Positions 45,638-57,250 are shown, numbered from the stretch's first letter. The stretch is DNA of 64,000 bases from Noviherbaspirillum sp. UKPF54 (GCF_007874125.1 NZ_CP040128.1:4654989-4718988); one strand, 5' to 3'. Numbers and translations are program-made. Notes: generated from the sequence alone by a model not told the origin.

Positions 45638-46770
45638 ACGATCCCCAGATGTTCGGTGCCCTTGCTCAGGTCGCGATTGTGCGCTTCCTTGCCGTGCAGT
45701 TTGATCGACAGACGCAGGTCATTGACCGAGTCCGCATTGCGCAACGCATCTTCATACGAAATCTTGCCCGCTTCGTACAGGTCGAACAGCGCCTGGTCGA
45801 AGGTCTGCATGCCCAGTTCGCGCGACTTCTTCATGATTTCCTTGATCTCGTGGACTTCGCCCTTGAAGATCAGGTCGGAAATCAGCGGCGAATTGAGCAT
45901 CACTTCCACCGCCGCGCAGCGGCCCTTGGTGTCCTTCAGCGGGATCAGGCGCTGCGAAACCATCGCCTTCAGGTTCAGCGACAAGTCCATCAGCAGTTGT
46001 CCGCGCCGTTCTTCGGGGAAGAAGTTGATGATGCGGTCGAGTGCCTGGTTCGAGCTGTTCGCATGCAGCGTCGCCAGGCACAGGTGGCCGGTTTCGGCGA
46101 ACGATACAGCATAGTCCATCGTTTCGCGGTCGCGGATTTCGCCGATCAGGATCACGTCCGGCGCCTGGCGCAGCGTGTTCTTCAGCGCGGTGAACCAGTC
46201 GTCGGTATCGACGCCGACTTCGCGCTGGGTGACGATGCAGTTCTTGTGCGGATGCACGAACTCGATCGGGTCTTCGATCGTGATGATGTGGCCGTAGCTG
46301 TTTTCATTGCGGTAGCCAAGCATGCCGGCCAGCGTGGTCGACTTGCCGGAACCGGTCGCGCCCACCATGATGACCAGACCGCGCTTGGTCATCGCGACTT
46401 CCTTGAGCACGTTGGGTACGCCCAGCTCTTCCAGCTTCGGAATCTCGGTCGTGATGGTGCGCAGCACCATGCCGACGCGTCCCTGCTGAACGAAGGCCGA
46501 CACGCGGAAGCGCCCCAGGCCGCCGGGGCTGATCGCGAAATTGCATTCCTTGGTCGCCTCGAATTCCGCCGCCTGCTTGTCGTTCATGATGGAACGCGCC
46601 AGCTCGACCGTATGCGTGGCCGACAGCGGCTGGTTCGATACCGGCGTCATCTTGCCGTCGATCTTGAACGCCGGCGGGAAATCCGCGGTGATGAAAAGGT
46701 CGGAGCCGTTCTTGCTGAGCATCAGGCGCAGCAAGTCGTTCATGAATTTGGTGGCCTGGTCGCGTTCCAT
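45634..46770 (-). CDS. pilU: Twitching motility ATPase PilU
   Basis: PilU is a PilT-dependent retraction ATPase of type IV pili. The 378-residue protein has Walker A GATGSGKST (137-145), an Asp box ITIEDPIEFVH and Walker B LIGEIRDRETMD. Its long C-terminus (near 350-378, KLHGKEAHNRDLSKG) distinguishes PilU from PilT. It lies 29 nt downstream of pilT. Confidence 0.95.
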   Translation of the reverse strand: MERDQATKFMNDLLRLMLSKNGSDLFITADFPPAFKIDGKMTPVSNQPLSATHTVELARSIMNDKQAAEFEATKECNFAISPGGLGRFRVSAFVQQGRVGMVLRTITTEIPKLEELGVPNVLKEVAMTKRGLVIMVGATGSGKSTTLAGMLGYRNENSYGHIITIEDPIEFVHPHKNCIVTQREVGVDTDDWFTALKNTLRQAPDVILIGEIRDRETMDYAVSFAETGHLCLATLHANSSNQALDRIINFFPEERRGQLLMDLSLNLKAMVSQRLIPLKDTKGRCAAVEVMLNSPLISDLIFKGEVHEIKEIMKKSRELGMQTFDQALFDLYEAGKISYEDALRNADSVNDLRLSIKLHGKEAHNRDLSKGTEHLGIV

Positions 46771-46799
46771 ATGAAATCCTTGATAAGGCGAGCTCTATT

Positions 46800-47843
46800 T
46801 TAGCCGGGGAAGTTTTCCGGCGTCTTTGCGGCAGCTCGCGCCGTGGCCGCGGAAATCACGTTGCGCCGCACCAGGTCGGTCAGGTTCTGGTCCAGCGTCT
46901 GCATGCCGACGTTGCTGCCGGTCTGGATCGCGGAATACATCTGCGCGATTTTTGCTTCCCGGATCAGGTTGCGGATCGCCGGCGTGCCGAGCATGATCTC
47001 GTGCGCCGCGACGCGGCCGCTGCCGTCCTTGGTTTTCAGCAGGGTTTGCGAAATGACCGCCTGCAGCGACTCCGACAGCATGGCGCGCACCATTTCCTTT
47101 TCTTCCGCCGGGAACACGTCGACGATACGGTCGATGGTTTTCGCCGCCGATGAGGTATGCAGCGTGCCGAACACCAGGTGACCGGTTTCGGCGGCGGTCA
47201 GTGCCAGGCGGATCGTTTCCAGGTCACGCAATTCGCCGACCAGGATCGCGTCCGGGTCTTCGCGCAGTGCCGAGCGCAACGCGTTGTTGAACGACATGGT
47301 GTGCGGGCCGACTTCGCGCTGGTTGATCAGGCACTTCTTCGATTCATGCACGAATTCGATCGGGTCTTCCACCGTCAGGATGTGCGCGTATTCGGTTTCG
47401 TTCAAGTGGTTGATCATCGCTGCCAGCGTGGTCGATTTACCGGAGCCGGTCGGTCCCGTCACCAGCACGAGCCCGCGCGGCTTCAACGCGAGGTCGGCAA
47501 AGATCTTGGGCGCGTTCAGCTGTTCCAGCGTCAGCACCTTGGACGGAATGGTGCGCAGCACGGCCGCCGCGCCACGGTCCTGGTTGAACGCGTTGACGCG
47601 AAAGCGCGCCAGGCCGGGAATCGCGAACGAAAAGTCGCATTCCAGCATTTCTTCATACGCCTTGCGCTGGCCATCGTTCATGATGTCATAGATCATGCCG
47701 TGCACATCGCGATGTTCCAGCGGCGGCAAGTTGATGCGCCGCACATCGCCGTGCACGCGGATCATCGGCGGCAAGCCCGACGAGAGGTGCAAGTCGGACG
47801 CATTATTCTTGACGGCAAAAGCGAGGAGTTCGGAGATGTCCAT
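46800..47843 (-). CDS. pilT: Type IV pilus retraction ATPase PilT
   Basis: PilT drives pilus retraction. The 347-residue protein shows Walker A GPTGSGKST (130-138), the Asp box LTVEDPIEFVH, Walker B LVGELRDLETI and the C-terminal AIRNLIRE motif typical of PilT. It begins MDISELLAFAVKNNASDLHLSSG. pilU follows. yggS diverges 76 nt upstream, the usual pilT-yggS-proC neighbourhood. Confidence 0.97.
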   Translation of the reverse strand: MDISELLAFAVKNNASDLHLSSGLPPMIRVHGDVRRINLPPLEHRDVHGMIYDIMNDGQRKAYEEMLECDFSFAIPGLARFRVNAFNQDRGAAAVLRTIPSKVLTLEQLNAPKIFADLALKPRGLVLVTGPTGSGKSTTLAAMINHLNETEYAHILTVEDPIEFVHESKKCLINQREVGPHTMSFNNALRSALREDPDAILVGELRDLETIRLALTAAETGHLVFGTLHTSSAAKTIDRIVDVFPAEEKEMVRAMLSESLQAVISQTLLKTKDGSGRVAAHEIMLGTPAIRNLIREAKIAQMYSAIQTGSNVGMQTLDQNLTDLVRRNVISAATARAAAKTPENFPG

Positions 47844-47919
47844 TTATAATTCCCGGGGATGGCAAGATGCCAATGATGGCTGCCGATGAAGGCGAAAAGT
47901 TGCACTAAGTCAATAGATT

Positions 47920-48624
47920 ATGTCCCCAATTTCTCACAACTTGCAAGCCGTGACGGCGCGTATCGACGCCGCCTGCCGCGCGGTGTTGCGCAATCCACAA
48001 ACGGTCACGCTGCTGGCCGTGTCCAAGACATTTGGGCCGGAAGCGGTGATCGAAGCCGGCGATGCGGGGCAGCGCGCCTTCGGCGAGAACTACTTGCAGG
48101 AAGCGCTGGACAAGATGGCCGCAGTGCGGGCCGCGCGTCCCGATTTGTTGCTGGAGTGGCATTTCATCGGCCCGATCCAGAGCAACAAGACGCGCCCGAT
48201 CGCCGAGCATTTCGACTGGGTGCATTCGGTGGACCGGGAAAAGATTGCGCAACGCTTGTCCGAACAGCGCCCGGCGCACTTGCCGCCTTTGAATGTCTGT
48301 TTGCAAGTCAATATCAGCGGCGAAGAAAGCAAGAGCGGCGTGGCGCCGGAGGAGCTTGGACCGCTGGCGAATACGGTGGCGGCGCTGCCGCGTCTGACGC
48401 TGCGCGGCCTGATGGCCATTCCCGAACCGGCCGAAGACTTTGACAGCCAGCGTGCGCCGCTGCGACGGGTACGACAGTTGTGGGAATCCTTGCGCGTGCA
48501 AGGATTGGCGCTCGACACATTGTCGATGGGTATGTCGGCCGATCTGGAAGCGGCGATCGCCGAGGGCGCCACCATGGTACGGATTGGAACGGCAATTTTT
48601 GGGAAACGAGACTATGCAAAGTGA
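47920..48624 (+). CDS. yggS: YggS-family PLP homeostasis protein
   Basis: YggS (PROSC/PLPBP) binds pyridoxal phosphate through one lysine and maintains vitamin B6 and amino-acid balance. The 234-residue protein has LLAVSKTFGPEAV with the PLP-lysine (near 36), FGENYLQEA, WHFIGPIQSNKTR, and LSMGMSADLEAAIAEGATMVRIG at the end. It overlaps proC by 11 nt. Confidence 0.95.
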   Translation: MSPISHNLQAVTARIDAACRAVLRNPQTVTLLAVSKTFGPEAVIEAGDAGQRAFGENYLQEALDKMAAVRAARPDLLLEWHFIGPIQSNKTRPIAEHFDWVHSVDREKIAQRLSEQRPAHLPPLNVCLQVNISGEESKSGVAPEELGPLANTVAALPRLTLRGLMAIPEPAEDFDSQRAPLRRVRQLWESLRVQGLALDTLSMGMSADLEAAIAEGATMVRIGTAIFGKRDYAK

Positions 48625-49450
48625 AATGAGCAATGCGCTGAAAATCGCCTTCATCGGCGGCGGCAACATGGCGACCGCCTTGATCGGCGGTCTGGCAGGC
48701 AAGCTGACCGACGGAGCCAACATTCACGTCGTCGATATCAATGCCGATGCGCTGCAAAAATTGCTGGCGCAGTTCGGCGTGAGCACGGCGCAGGAAGTTG
48801 ATGCCGTAATCGCGCCCTGCGATGTGATCGTGCTGGCTGTCAAGCCGCAGCAGATGAAGGAAGTGGTGGCCAAGCTGCAGCCGCATGTGTCGAAGCAGCT
48901 CATCCTCTCGATTGCCGCCGGCATTCGCGCGGTTGACTTGTCGCGCTGGCTGGGCGGCTACAACGCCATCGTGCGCACCATGCCCAACACGCCGGCCCTG
49001 ATCGGCCAGGGCATTACCGGCATGGTGGCCACCGCCGGCGTTTCGGATCGGCAGCGCGCGGCGGCCGACGCCATCATGCGCGCCGTGGGCGCGACCGTCT
49101 GGCTGGACGACGAAGCGCTGATCGACCCGGTGACGGCGGTGTCGGGCAGCGGCCCGGCCTATGTGTTCTACTTCATTGAAGCGATGCAGCAGGCGGCGCA
49201 GGAAATGGGGCTGACGGGCGAGCAGGGCACGCAGCTGGCGATTGCCACCTTCGTCGGCGCAGCGCAACTGGCGGCGCAATCCCCGGACCCGGTTTCGGTC
49301 TTGCGCGAACGTGTGACCTCGAAAGGCGGCACGACCTATGCCGCACTGACCAGCATGGAAGCCGGCGGCGTCAGGGATGCGATTGTCAAGGCGATGAAGG
49401 CCGCCGCCGCGCGTGGCAAGGAATTGGGCGAGGAATTCGGGCGCGACTAA
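48614..49450 (+). CDS. proC: Pyrroline-5-carboxylate reductase
   Basis: ProC makes proline from pyrroline-5-carboxylate with NADPH. The 278-residue protein has the Rossmann IAFIGGGNMATALIGG (near 11-27), VRTMPNTPALIGQGITG (near 119), VSGSGPAYVFYFIEA and VTSKGGTTYAAL. ATG 48614 is inside the end of yggS; ATG 48626 is an equally good start. The pilT/yggS/proC arrangement is common in gram-negative bacteria. Confidence 0.95.
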   Translation: MQSEMSNALKIAFIGGGNMATALIGGLAGKLTDGANIHVVDINADALQKLLAQFGVSTAQEVDAVIAPCDVIVLAVKPQQMKEVVAKLQPHVSKQLILSIAAGIRAVDLSRWLGGYNAIVRTMPNTPALIGQGITGMVATAGVSDRQRAAADAIMRAVGATVWLDDEALIDPVTAVSGSGPAYVFYFIEAMQQAAQEMGLTGEQGTQLAIATFVGAAQLAAQSPDPVSVLRERVTSKGGTTYAALTSMEAGGVRDAIVKAMKAAAARGKELGEEFGRD

Positions 49451-49457
49451 GAGGCCT

Positions 49458-49478
49458 CGCGCAACTTATCCTTGCGCG
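49458..49478. repeat. Short stem-loop repeat, copy 2
   Basis: CGCGCAA and TTGCGCG arms flank CTTATCC right after the proC stop. It matches the element at 12913-12933 in about 21 of 24 positions when flanks are included. It may act as a weak terminator between convergent proC and the YqjK-like gene. Confidence 0.45.
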
Positions 49479-49482
49479 GCAC

Positions 49483-49884
49483 CTAACCTCCATTTCCGCG
49501 TCGCGCTGCAGGCAAGGCCTCCGTGCGCGGCTCGGCAAGCCGCATGTCGGCGTAGGGTGTTCTGTCGGCGGCGTCAATGGACGGTGGTGTGGATGGGGAG
49601 GATTGCAATAGCGGCGCCGCATGCCGCAACAGGCGCAGGCTGGCGGTTCCCAGCCGCAGGAAGGACGAGATCCGCTGCGGCCGGATTGCCAGTACGCCCA
49701 GCGCGATGGCAGCGAGCCAGCCGGGATGCTGGCTGACCCGGCGCACGATGCGCATGCCGATATTGACCGACGCCAGCGTATATACAATGGGCTGCACCTC
49801 CATCGCGAGCTCGGCGCGCTGAATGTTACTTTCAGCAATCAGCAATTGCCGGCGCCAGGCGAGCATGTCGGCGCGTGTCTTCAT
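49483..49884 (-). CDS. YqjK-like small protein
   Basis: The 133-residue protein starts MKTRADMLAWRRQLLIAESNIQRAEL and has one hydrophobic stretch (near 50-68, VSQHPGWLAAIALGVLA). This matches the YqjK-like proteins encoded after YqjE and DUF883 genes; function unknown. The C-terminal third is Pro/Ala-rich and low in pattern. It overlaps the YqjE-like gene by 4 nt. Confidence 0.65.
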   Translation of the reverse strand: MKTRADMLAWRRQLLIAESNIQRAELAMEVQPIVYTLASVNIGMRIVRRVSQHPGWLAAIALGVLAIRPQRISSFLRLGTASLRLLRHAAPLLQSSPSTPPSIDAADRTPYADMRLAEPRTEALPAARRGNGG

Positions 49885-50246
49885 GCTCGCGGCTGCAACA
49901 TCTCTGTGTCGCGCGTCAGTTCCGTCATGGTGTGGGTAAGCAGTTTCGGCTTGCCGCGATAACGGCTGCGCACCCGCAGACCCATCATCATCGCCGCCAG
50001 CGCAAACAGGATCGTCAGCGTCAGCAGCACGCCGGTGCGGTTGGATTCCCAGTACAGCACGACGATGAGCAGAGTTCCAAGCAGAATGGCTACGCCGGCG
50101 CAGAACATGGCGGCCATCGACATCAGCAGGTAGGAAAAATAGCGCAGCGATTCTTCCTCGACCTCGGTGGCCGCCAGTTCGACGCGCGTCTGTACGATGG
50201 CGAGCAGGGTGGCGGCAAGGCGCGCTACCGATTCGGCAATCATCAT
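49881..50246 (-). CDS. YqjE-like (phage-holin-superfamily) membrane protein
   Basis: The 121-residue protein has an N-terminal amphipathic helix (MMIAESVARLAATLLAIVQTRVELAATEVEEE) and two transmembrane helices (near 38-63 and 70-92). This is the YqjE pattern of proteins paired with YqjD/ElaB. ATG 50246 or 50243 may be the start. It begins 4 nt after the DUF883 stop. Confidence 0.75.
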   Translation of the reverse strand: MMIAESVARLAATLLAIVQTRVELAATEVEEESLRYFSYLLMSMAAMFCAGVAILLGTLLIVVLYWESNRTGVLLTLTILFALAAMMMGLRVRSRYRGKPKLLTHTMTELTRDTEMLQPRA

Positions 50247-50250
50247 GGAG

Positions 50251-50568
50251 TCATCTGCGCCCGAGCCACATGCCCAGCACCAGTCCTGCCAGCGCGCCGA
50301 CGCTGACCGACTGCCACGGGTGTTCCTGCACGTATTGATTGGTATTGGCGAGCGCTTCGCGGCTGCTGGCAAACACATTGCCTTGCAGTGAGGTCAGTCC
50401 GCCACGGGCATTGCTGAGAGTGGATTCGAATTTGGCGCGGGCGGCCTGATAGCCTTCGTCGACTTGTTGCCCGGAACTTCTCAAAAGTTCTTCCGCATCC
50501 TTGATGACCAACTTCAGGTCGTCGACCAGTCTGTTGCGTACGTCCGTGCCTTGCCGGGTCGTGTCCAT
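50251..50568 (-). CDS. DUF883 (ElaB/YqjD-type) protein with C-terminal membrane anchor
   Basis: The 105-residue protein is mostly helical (DDLKLVIKDAEELLRSSGQQ; YQAARAKFESTLSNARGGL) and ends in a single anchor with the family motif VQEHPWQSVSVGALAGLVLGMWLGRR. E. coli members bind ribosomes and anchor them to the inner membrane in stationary phase. It heads the three-gene cluster DUF883-YqjE-YqjK. Confidence 0.85.
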   Translation of the reverse strand: MDTTRQGTDVRNRLVDDLKLVIKDAEELLRSSGQQVDEGYQAARAKFESTLSNARGGLTSLQGNVFASSREALANTNQYVQEHPWQSVSVGALAGLVLGMWLGRR

Positions 50569-50670
50569 GCGTGCTCCGTCCTGTTGTTCAAGCTTCCTTG
50601 CAGTGTAAGTAACAGGACGGGGATCATTTTGTGCGGTGTCAAACGACCGCCGGGCATAGTGAATGTCGGA

Positions 50671-51525
50671 TTAGCGCAACGCGTAGTCGAGCGCGATGCC
50701 GGCGAACACTGCCGCCCCCAGCCAGTTGTTGTGGCGAAAAGCCGCGAAGCAGCGCATGCGGTCGCGTTCGCGGATCAGGGTGTAGTGGTACAGCGCGCAG
50801 GCGATCGCCACTGCCAGTCCCGCCAGGAACCAGCCGCGCAAGCCGTACTGCCATCCCACCACCAGCAGGATCGCAAACGACACCGCATAGCACAGCATGA
50901 TCGCCGCCACATCGAAGCGGCCGAAGGTGATGGCTGACGTCTTGATCCCGATCTTCAGGTCGTCGTCGCGATCGACCATCGCATATTCGGTATCGTAGGC
51001 GACGGCCCAGAAGACATTGCCGATCAGGAGCAGCCATGCCGCCGCCGGCACGCTGTCCTGCACCGCGGCGAATGCCATCGGAATGCCGAAGCCGAAGGCG
51101 ATGCCGAGATAGGCCTGCGGAATCGCGAAGAAGCGCTTGAAGTACGGATAGCTCGCCGCGATCAGCACCGCCGCCACCGACATTTCCTTGGTCAGCGTGT
51201 TCAGCGGCAAGATCAGTGCAAACGCCGCCAGCGCCAGTACGGCCGCCACCATGAGCGCCTCACGCGCGGAAATTTTTCCGCTGGTGATGGGGCGCTCCGC
51301 GGTGCGCTTGACGTACTTGTCGAAATCGCGGTCGGCGTAATCGTTGATGGCGCAGCCGGCCGAGCGCATCAGCACCGTGCCCAACGTAAAGATGAGCACC
51401 AGTTTCCAGTCCGGCCGGCCGTTCGACGCAAGCCACAAGGCGGCCAGCGTCGGCCACAGCAGGAGCAGGCTGCCGATCGGTTTGTCGAGGCGGATCAGGC
51501 GGAAATAAAGAGCAAGACGGTTCAT
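50671..51525 (-). CDS. ubiA: 4-hydroxybenzoate polyprenyltransferase
   Basis: UbiA attaches the prenyl tail to 4-hydroxybenzoate in ubiquinone synthesis. The 284-residue membrane protein has both Asp-rich sites, NDYADRDFD (near 62-70) and [12 protein letters not shown] (near 178-189), and about eight helices. It follows oxyR by 91 nt on the same strand. Its polyprenyl substrate comes from the pathway that starts with Dxs and IspA in this window. Confidence 0.95.
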   Translation of the reverse strand: MNRLALYFRLIRLDKPIGSLLLLWPTLAALWLASNGRPDWKLVLIFTLGTVLMRSAGCAINDYADRDFDKYVKRTAERPITSGKISAREALMVAAVLALAAFALILPLNTLTKEMSVAAVLIAASYPYFKRFFAIPQAYLGIAFGFGIPMAFAAVQDSVPAAAWLLLIGNVFWAVAYDTEYAMVDRDDDLKIGIKTSAITFGRFDVAAIMLCYAVSFAILLVVGWQYGLRGWFLAGLAVAIACALYHYTLIRERDRMRCFAAFRHNNWLGAAVFAGIALDYALR

Positions 51526-51616
51526 GGCGTGTCGGATGAATGGTCAGGCACGGGCAGACGTCCGCCGCATGCGTTGATAAGGGCTGGGCGCATTATAGGG
51601 GCGCGCCGGCGCGGCG

Positions 51617-52564
51617 TCAGGCTTCGGCGGTTTGCGCGTCATGCAGCATGGTCGCGCCGTGCAGGTCGCACGACAGCACCGCCTGGCGAATCGCCTCGAT
51701 GGCGGGCCGGCGCGTAAAGCTCTTGCGCCACGCAAGCACGACCCGGCGCGACGGCGCCGGGTCGGCAAACGGCACGTAGCGCAGCATGCCATCCTTCGCA
51801 TGCATGTCCGGCACCGATGCCTGCGGCAGTACCGTGATGCCGATACCGGAGGCGACCATGTGGCGGATGGTTTCCAGCGACGAGCCTTCGAAGGTGCGCG
51901 CGATGCCGTCGCCGCTGGTGGAAAAGCGCGACATCTCCGGGCACACTTCCAGCACCTGGTCGCGGAAGCAGTGGCCGTTACCGAGCAACAGCATGGTTTC
52001 CGATTTCAGCTCCTCGGCATGGATGACGTCGCGCGCTGCCCAGGCATGGTGCTTGGGCAGCGCGACGACGAACGGCTCGTCGTACAGCGGCTGCACCATC
52101 AAGCCCTGGTCGGCGAACGGCAGGGCCATGATCGCCGCGTCCAGCTCGCCCTGGCGCAGCAGCTCGATCAGGCGCACCGTGAAATTTTCCTGCAGTACCA
52201 GCGGCATCTGCGGCACGCGCTCGATCATGGTCTTGACCAGCGGCGGCAACAGATAGGGAGCGATGGTGTAGATGACGCCCAGACGCAAGGGACCCGCCAG
52301 CGGGTCCTTGTTCTGCTTGGCAATTTCCTTGATCGCTGCAGTCTGCTCCAGCACGCGCTCGGCCTGCGCGACGATTTGCGCGCCCAGCGGCGTCATCGAA
52401 ATTTCGCTGCCACCACGCTCGAAAATCACCACGCCGAGCTCGTCTTCGAGCTTCTTGATCGCCACCGACAGGGTCGGCTGCGCCACGAAACACGCTTCCG
52501 CAGCGTGGCCGAAATGCTTTTCGCGGGCGACGGCGACGATGTATTTAAGTTCGGTAAGAGTCAT
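51617..52564 (-). CDS. oxyR: Hydrogen peroxide-sensing regulator OxyR
   Basis: OxyR is a LysR-family activator of peroxide defence. The 315-residue protein has the N-terminal helix-turn-helix (YIVAVAREKHFGHAAEACFVAQPTLSVAI) and the redox pair in GNGHCFRDQVLEVCPE, corresponding to C199 and C208 of E. coli OxyR. The recG-oxyR-ubiA order is common in betaproteobacteria. Glutathione peroxidase at 45.2 kb is a plausible but unshown target. Confidence 0.94.
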   Translation of the reverse strand: MTLTELKYIVAVAREKHFGHAAEACFVAQPTLSVAIKKLEDELGVVIFERGGSEISMTPLGAQIVAQAERVLEQTAAIKEIAKQNKDPLAGPLRLGVIYTIAPYLLPPLVKTMIERVPQMPLVLQENFTVRLIELLRQGELDAAIMALPFADQGLMVQPLYDEPFVVALPKHHAWAARDVIHAEELKSETMLLLGNGHCFRDQVLEVCPEMSRFSTSGDGIARTFEGSSLETIRHMVASGIGITVLPQASVPDMHAKDGMLRYVPFADPAPSRRVVLAWRKSFTRRPAIEAIRQAVLSCDLHGATMLHDAQTAEA

Positions 52565-52641
52565 AGGGGTACGCTCGATATCGGGCTGCGGGGCTGTGGT
52601 CTTGTCGAAAAACCAATCGATGGCTGGAATGTCATCGCCAT

Positions 52642-52647
52642 AGTATA
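52642..52647 (-). promoter_or_regulatory. Candidate -10 for oxyR
   Basis: TATACT on the minus strand lies 78 nt before the oxyR ATG, in the 137-nt gap after recG. No strong -35 was found. Confidence 0.35.
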
Positions 52648-52701
52648 AAGACTGTGCGGAAAATGGGGAAAACGCCGAAGGCAGCGGCGTCGGCCGTCAG
52701 C

Positions 52702-54789
52702 TTATACCTTCAGGAACTCTTCGCGTCCGCCTAGCCAGCGCGCCAAGTGCGCTTCCACCGTCGCCGGGTCGTCGCACAGCAGCCTGTGCGCCACGTCGCG
52801 CGCCTTTTCCACCAGCCATTGATCGGTCTGCAAGTCGGCGAAACGCAGCATCGCCTGCCCCGACTGGCGGGCGCCGAGAAATTCTCCGGGACCGCGGATT
52901 TCCAGGTCGCGCCGCGCGATCTCGAAGCCGTCGGTGGTCTCGCGCATCGTCATCAGGCGCTGCCGGGCGACCGGCCCCAGCGGGCTCTGGTAGAGCAGCA
53001 GGCAGACGCTGGCGGCCGAGCCGCGCCCGACCCGGCCGCGCAGCTGGTGCAGCTGCGACAGGCCGAAGCGTTCCGCATGCTCGATCACCATCAGAGATGC
53101 GTTCGGCACATCGACGCCGACCTCGATCACGGTGGTGGCGACCAGTACGTGGATCTCGCCGCGGGAAAAACCGTCCATCACGATCTGCTTCTCGGCCGGC
53201 TTCATGCGGCCATGCACCAGGCCGACTTGCAAATCGGGCAGGGCTTCGGCCAGCATCGCATGGGTTTCGGTCGCGGTTTGCAGCTGCAAGGCTTCCGATT
53301 CCTCGATCAGCGGGCATACCCAGTACACCTGGCGGCCTTCCTGCGCCGCCGCGTGTACCCGCTCGATGACCTCGTCGCGCCGGTTCTGGTCGACCACGCG
53401 CGTGACGATCGGCGTGCGCCCGGGCGGCAGTTCGTCGATCACCGATACTTCCAGGTCCGCGTAATACGTCATCGCCAGCGTGCGCGGAATCGGCGTGGCC
53501 GACATCATCAGCTGGTGCGGCACGGTTTGCTGATGGAACAGGTTGTCGCCCTCCAGACCCTTGTTGCGCAAGGCGAGGCGCTGGCCGACGCCGAAGCGAT
53601 GCTGTTCGTCGACGATCACCAGCCCCAACTTCGCGAAGTCGACGCCCTCCTGGATCAGCGCATGGGTGCCGATCACCAGCTGCGCAGCGCCGGATTCGAT
53701 CAAGGCCTGCGCTTCGCTCTTTTCCTTTTTCCGCAGACTGCCGGTCAGCCAGGCGACTTTGACGCCCAACGGCTCCATCCACTGCGCGATCTTGCGGAAG
53801 TGCTGCTCGGCCAGGATCTCGGTCGGCGCCATCAGGGTAGCCTGAAAGCCGCTGTCTATCGCCTGGGCTGCGGCGAGCGCCGCCACCACCGTCTTGCCGC
53901 TGCCGACGTCGCCCTGCAGCAGGCGCTGCATCGGGTACGACTGGCGCAGGTCGGCGCGGATCTCCCCCAGCACGCGCTGCTGCGCGCCGGTCAGTTTGAA
54001 CGGCAGGTTCGCCAGGAAGGCGGTGGACAGTTCGCCGACCGCCGGCAAGGGAGCGGCGCCCTTAGCGCGGCGCGCTTCCTGTGCGCGCTTGAGCGACAGC
54101 TGCTGCGCCAGCAGCTCGTCGAACTTCATGCGCGTCCACGCGGGATGGGTATGCTCCATCAGCGCGTGTTCGTCGACGTCCGGCGGCGGGTTGTGCAACA
54201 GCTTCACCGACGCGTCGAACGGCGCCAGCTGCAGTTGCGCCAGTAGTGCCGGCGACAGCGTATCGTTCCAGGTCACGCGCTTGATCGCATTGGCGATCGC
54301 CTTGCGCAGATAAGCCTGCGACAGGCCTTCACCGGCCGGATAGACGGGCGTGAGCGCGCTCGGCAGCGGCGTGCCTTCTTCCACCACCTTGTAGGCTGGA
54401 TGCACCATCTCCGCGCCGAAAAAGCCGTGTCGCACCTCGCCGCGAGCCCGCACCCGGGTGCCGGCCGCGAGCTGCTTGATCTGGCTGCCGTAAAAATTCA
54501 AAAAGCGCATGACCAGCGGGCCGGAGTCGTCGATGATCGTCACGACCAGCTGGCGGCGCGGCCGGTACTGGACGTCGCACTCGGTCACCACGCCTTCGAC
54601 CTGCGCCGCGCTGCCCGACATGAAGCCGGCTTGCCGGATCGGCACGATTTTCGTTTCATCCTCGTAGCGCAGCGGCAGGTGCAGCACCAGGTCCATGTCC
54701 GAGCGCAGGCCGAGCCTGGCGAGCTTGTTCTCGCTGGCGCTGGCTTTGGAACCGGCGGAAGTGGGCGGCTTGCGCTTGGTTGCTGGCAT
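52702..54789 (-). CDS. recG: ATP-dependent DNA helicase RecG
   Basis: RecG regresses stalled replication forks and processes Holliday junctions. The 695-residue protein has the wedge OB-fold (near 60-150), then helicase motifs: QGDVGSGKTVVAALAA (Walker A), VDEQHRFGVGQR (DEQH), TPIPRTLA and a C-terminal HQLRGRVGRG. ATG 54789 is chosen because the frame upstream to 55068 encodes nothing family-like and overlaps the queA leader. It is divergent from queA. Confidence 0.96.
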   Translation of the reverse strand: MPATKRKPPTSAGSKASASENKLARLGLRSDMDLVLHLPLRYEDETKIVPIRQAGFMSGSAAQVEGVVTECDVQYRPRRQLVVTIIDDSGPLVMRFLNFYGSQIKQLAAGTRVRARGEVRHGFFGAEMVHPAYKVVEEGTPLPSALTPVYPAGEGLSQAYLRKAIANAIKRVTWNDTLSPALLAQLQLAPFDASVKLLHNPPPDVDEHALMEHTHPAWTRMKFDELLAQQLSLKRAQEARRAKGAAPLPAVGELSTAFLANLPFKLTGAQQRVLGEIRADLRQSYPMQRLLQGDVGSGKTVVAALAAAQAIDSGFQATLMAPTEILAEQHFRKIAQWMEPLGVKVAWLTGSLRKKEKSEAQALIESGAAQLVIGTHALIQEGVDFAKLGLVIVDEQHRFGVGQRLALRNKGLEGDNLFHQQTVPHQLMMSATPIPRTLAMTYYADLEVSVIDELPPGRTPIVTRVVDQNRRDEVIERVHAAAQEGRQVYWVCPLIEESEALQLQTATETHAMLAEALPDLQVGLVHGRMKPAEKQIVMDGFSRGEIHVLVATTVIEVGVDVPNASLMVIEHAERFGLSQLHQLRGRVGRGSAASVCLLLYQSPLGPVARQRLMTMRETTDGFEIARRDLEIRGPGEFLGARQSGQAMLRFADLQTDQWLVEKARDVAHRLLCDDPATVEAHLARWLGGREEFLKV

Positions 54790-54959
54790 ATCGGGCCGTA
54801 AATGGCGGCAGGAAGGTAGAATAGCGGGTTTGATCAGCCAAGGCGGGAATCGCGCCTGCCATTGTAGGGCAAAGTTATCAAAAATGGCGGCATCGTGCCA
54901 GAGTGCTGCCAACCCGAACACTGCCGCCGCAAGCGGCTTTTCGCCTCTCAGTTTTAAGC

Positions 54960-57103
<2,144 letters not shown>

Positions 57104-57112
57104 CCGTCCTTC

Positions 57113-57137
57113 GGCAGCCGGGGGCGTCCCGGCTGCC
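57113..57137 (+). terminator. Hairpin terminator after tgt
   Basis: A perfect 10-bp stem, GGCAGCCGGG and CCCGGCTGCC with a GGCGT loop, lies 9 nt after the tgt stop and is followed by CGGTCTTATTTC. The T-tract is imperfect. Confidence 0.6.
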
Positions 57138-57207
57138 CGGTCTTATTTCAAGGCAAATAGTATGGCTCCCGCGGTTTTGCGATAAGGTCAAGAAACCGTG
57201 TGGTGAA

Positions 57208-57216
57208 TGCTAAAAT
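57208..57216 (+). promoter_or_regulatory. Extended -10 promoter for yajC-secD-secF
   Basis: TGCTAAAAT is an extended -10 with TAAAAT at 57211-57216. The start site would be near 57223. This lies upstream of the GTG start of yajC and rules against any start before 57223. Confidence 0.5.
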
Positions 57217-57250
57217 GCCGGGCTATTCAACACAAAAATCGGAGCACAAC

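Noticed and set aside
57200..57250. Longer yajC product starting at GTG 57200
   Set aside because: The extended -10 at 57208-57216 lies inside that segment, and GGAG at 57241 fits the GTG at 57251.
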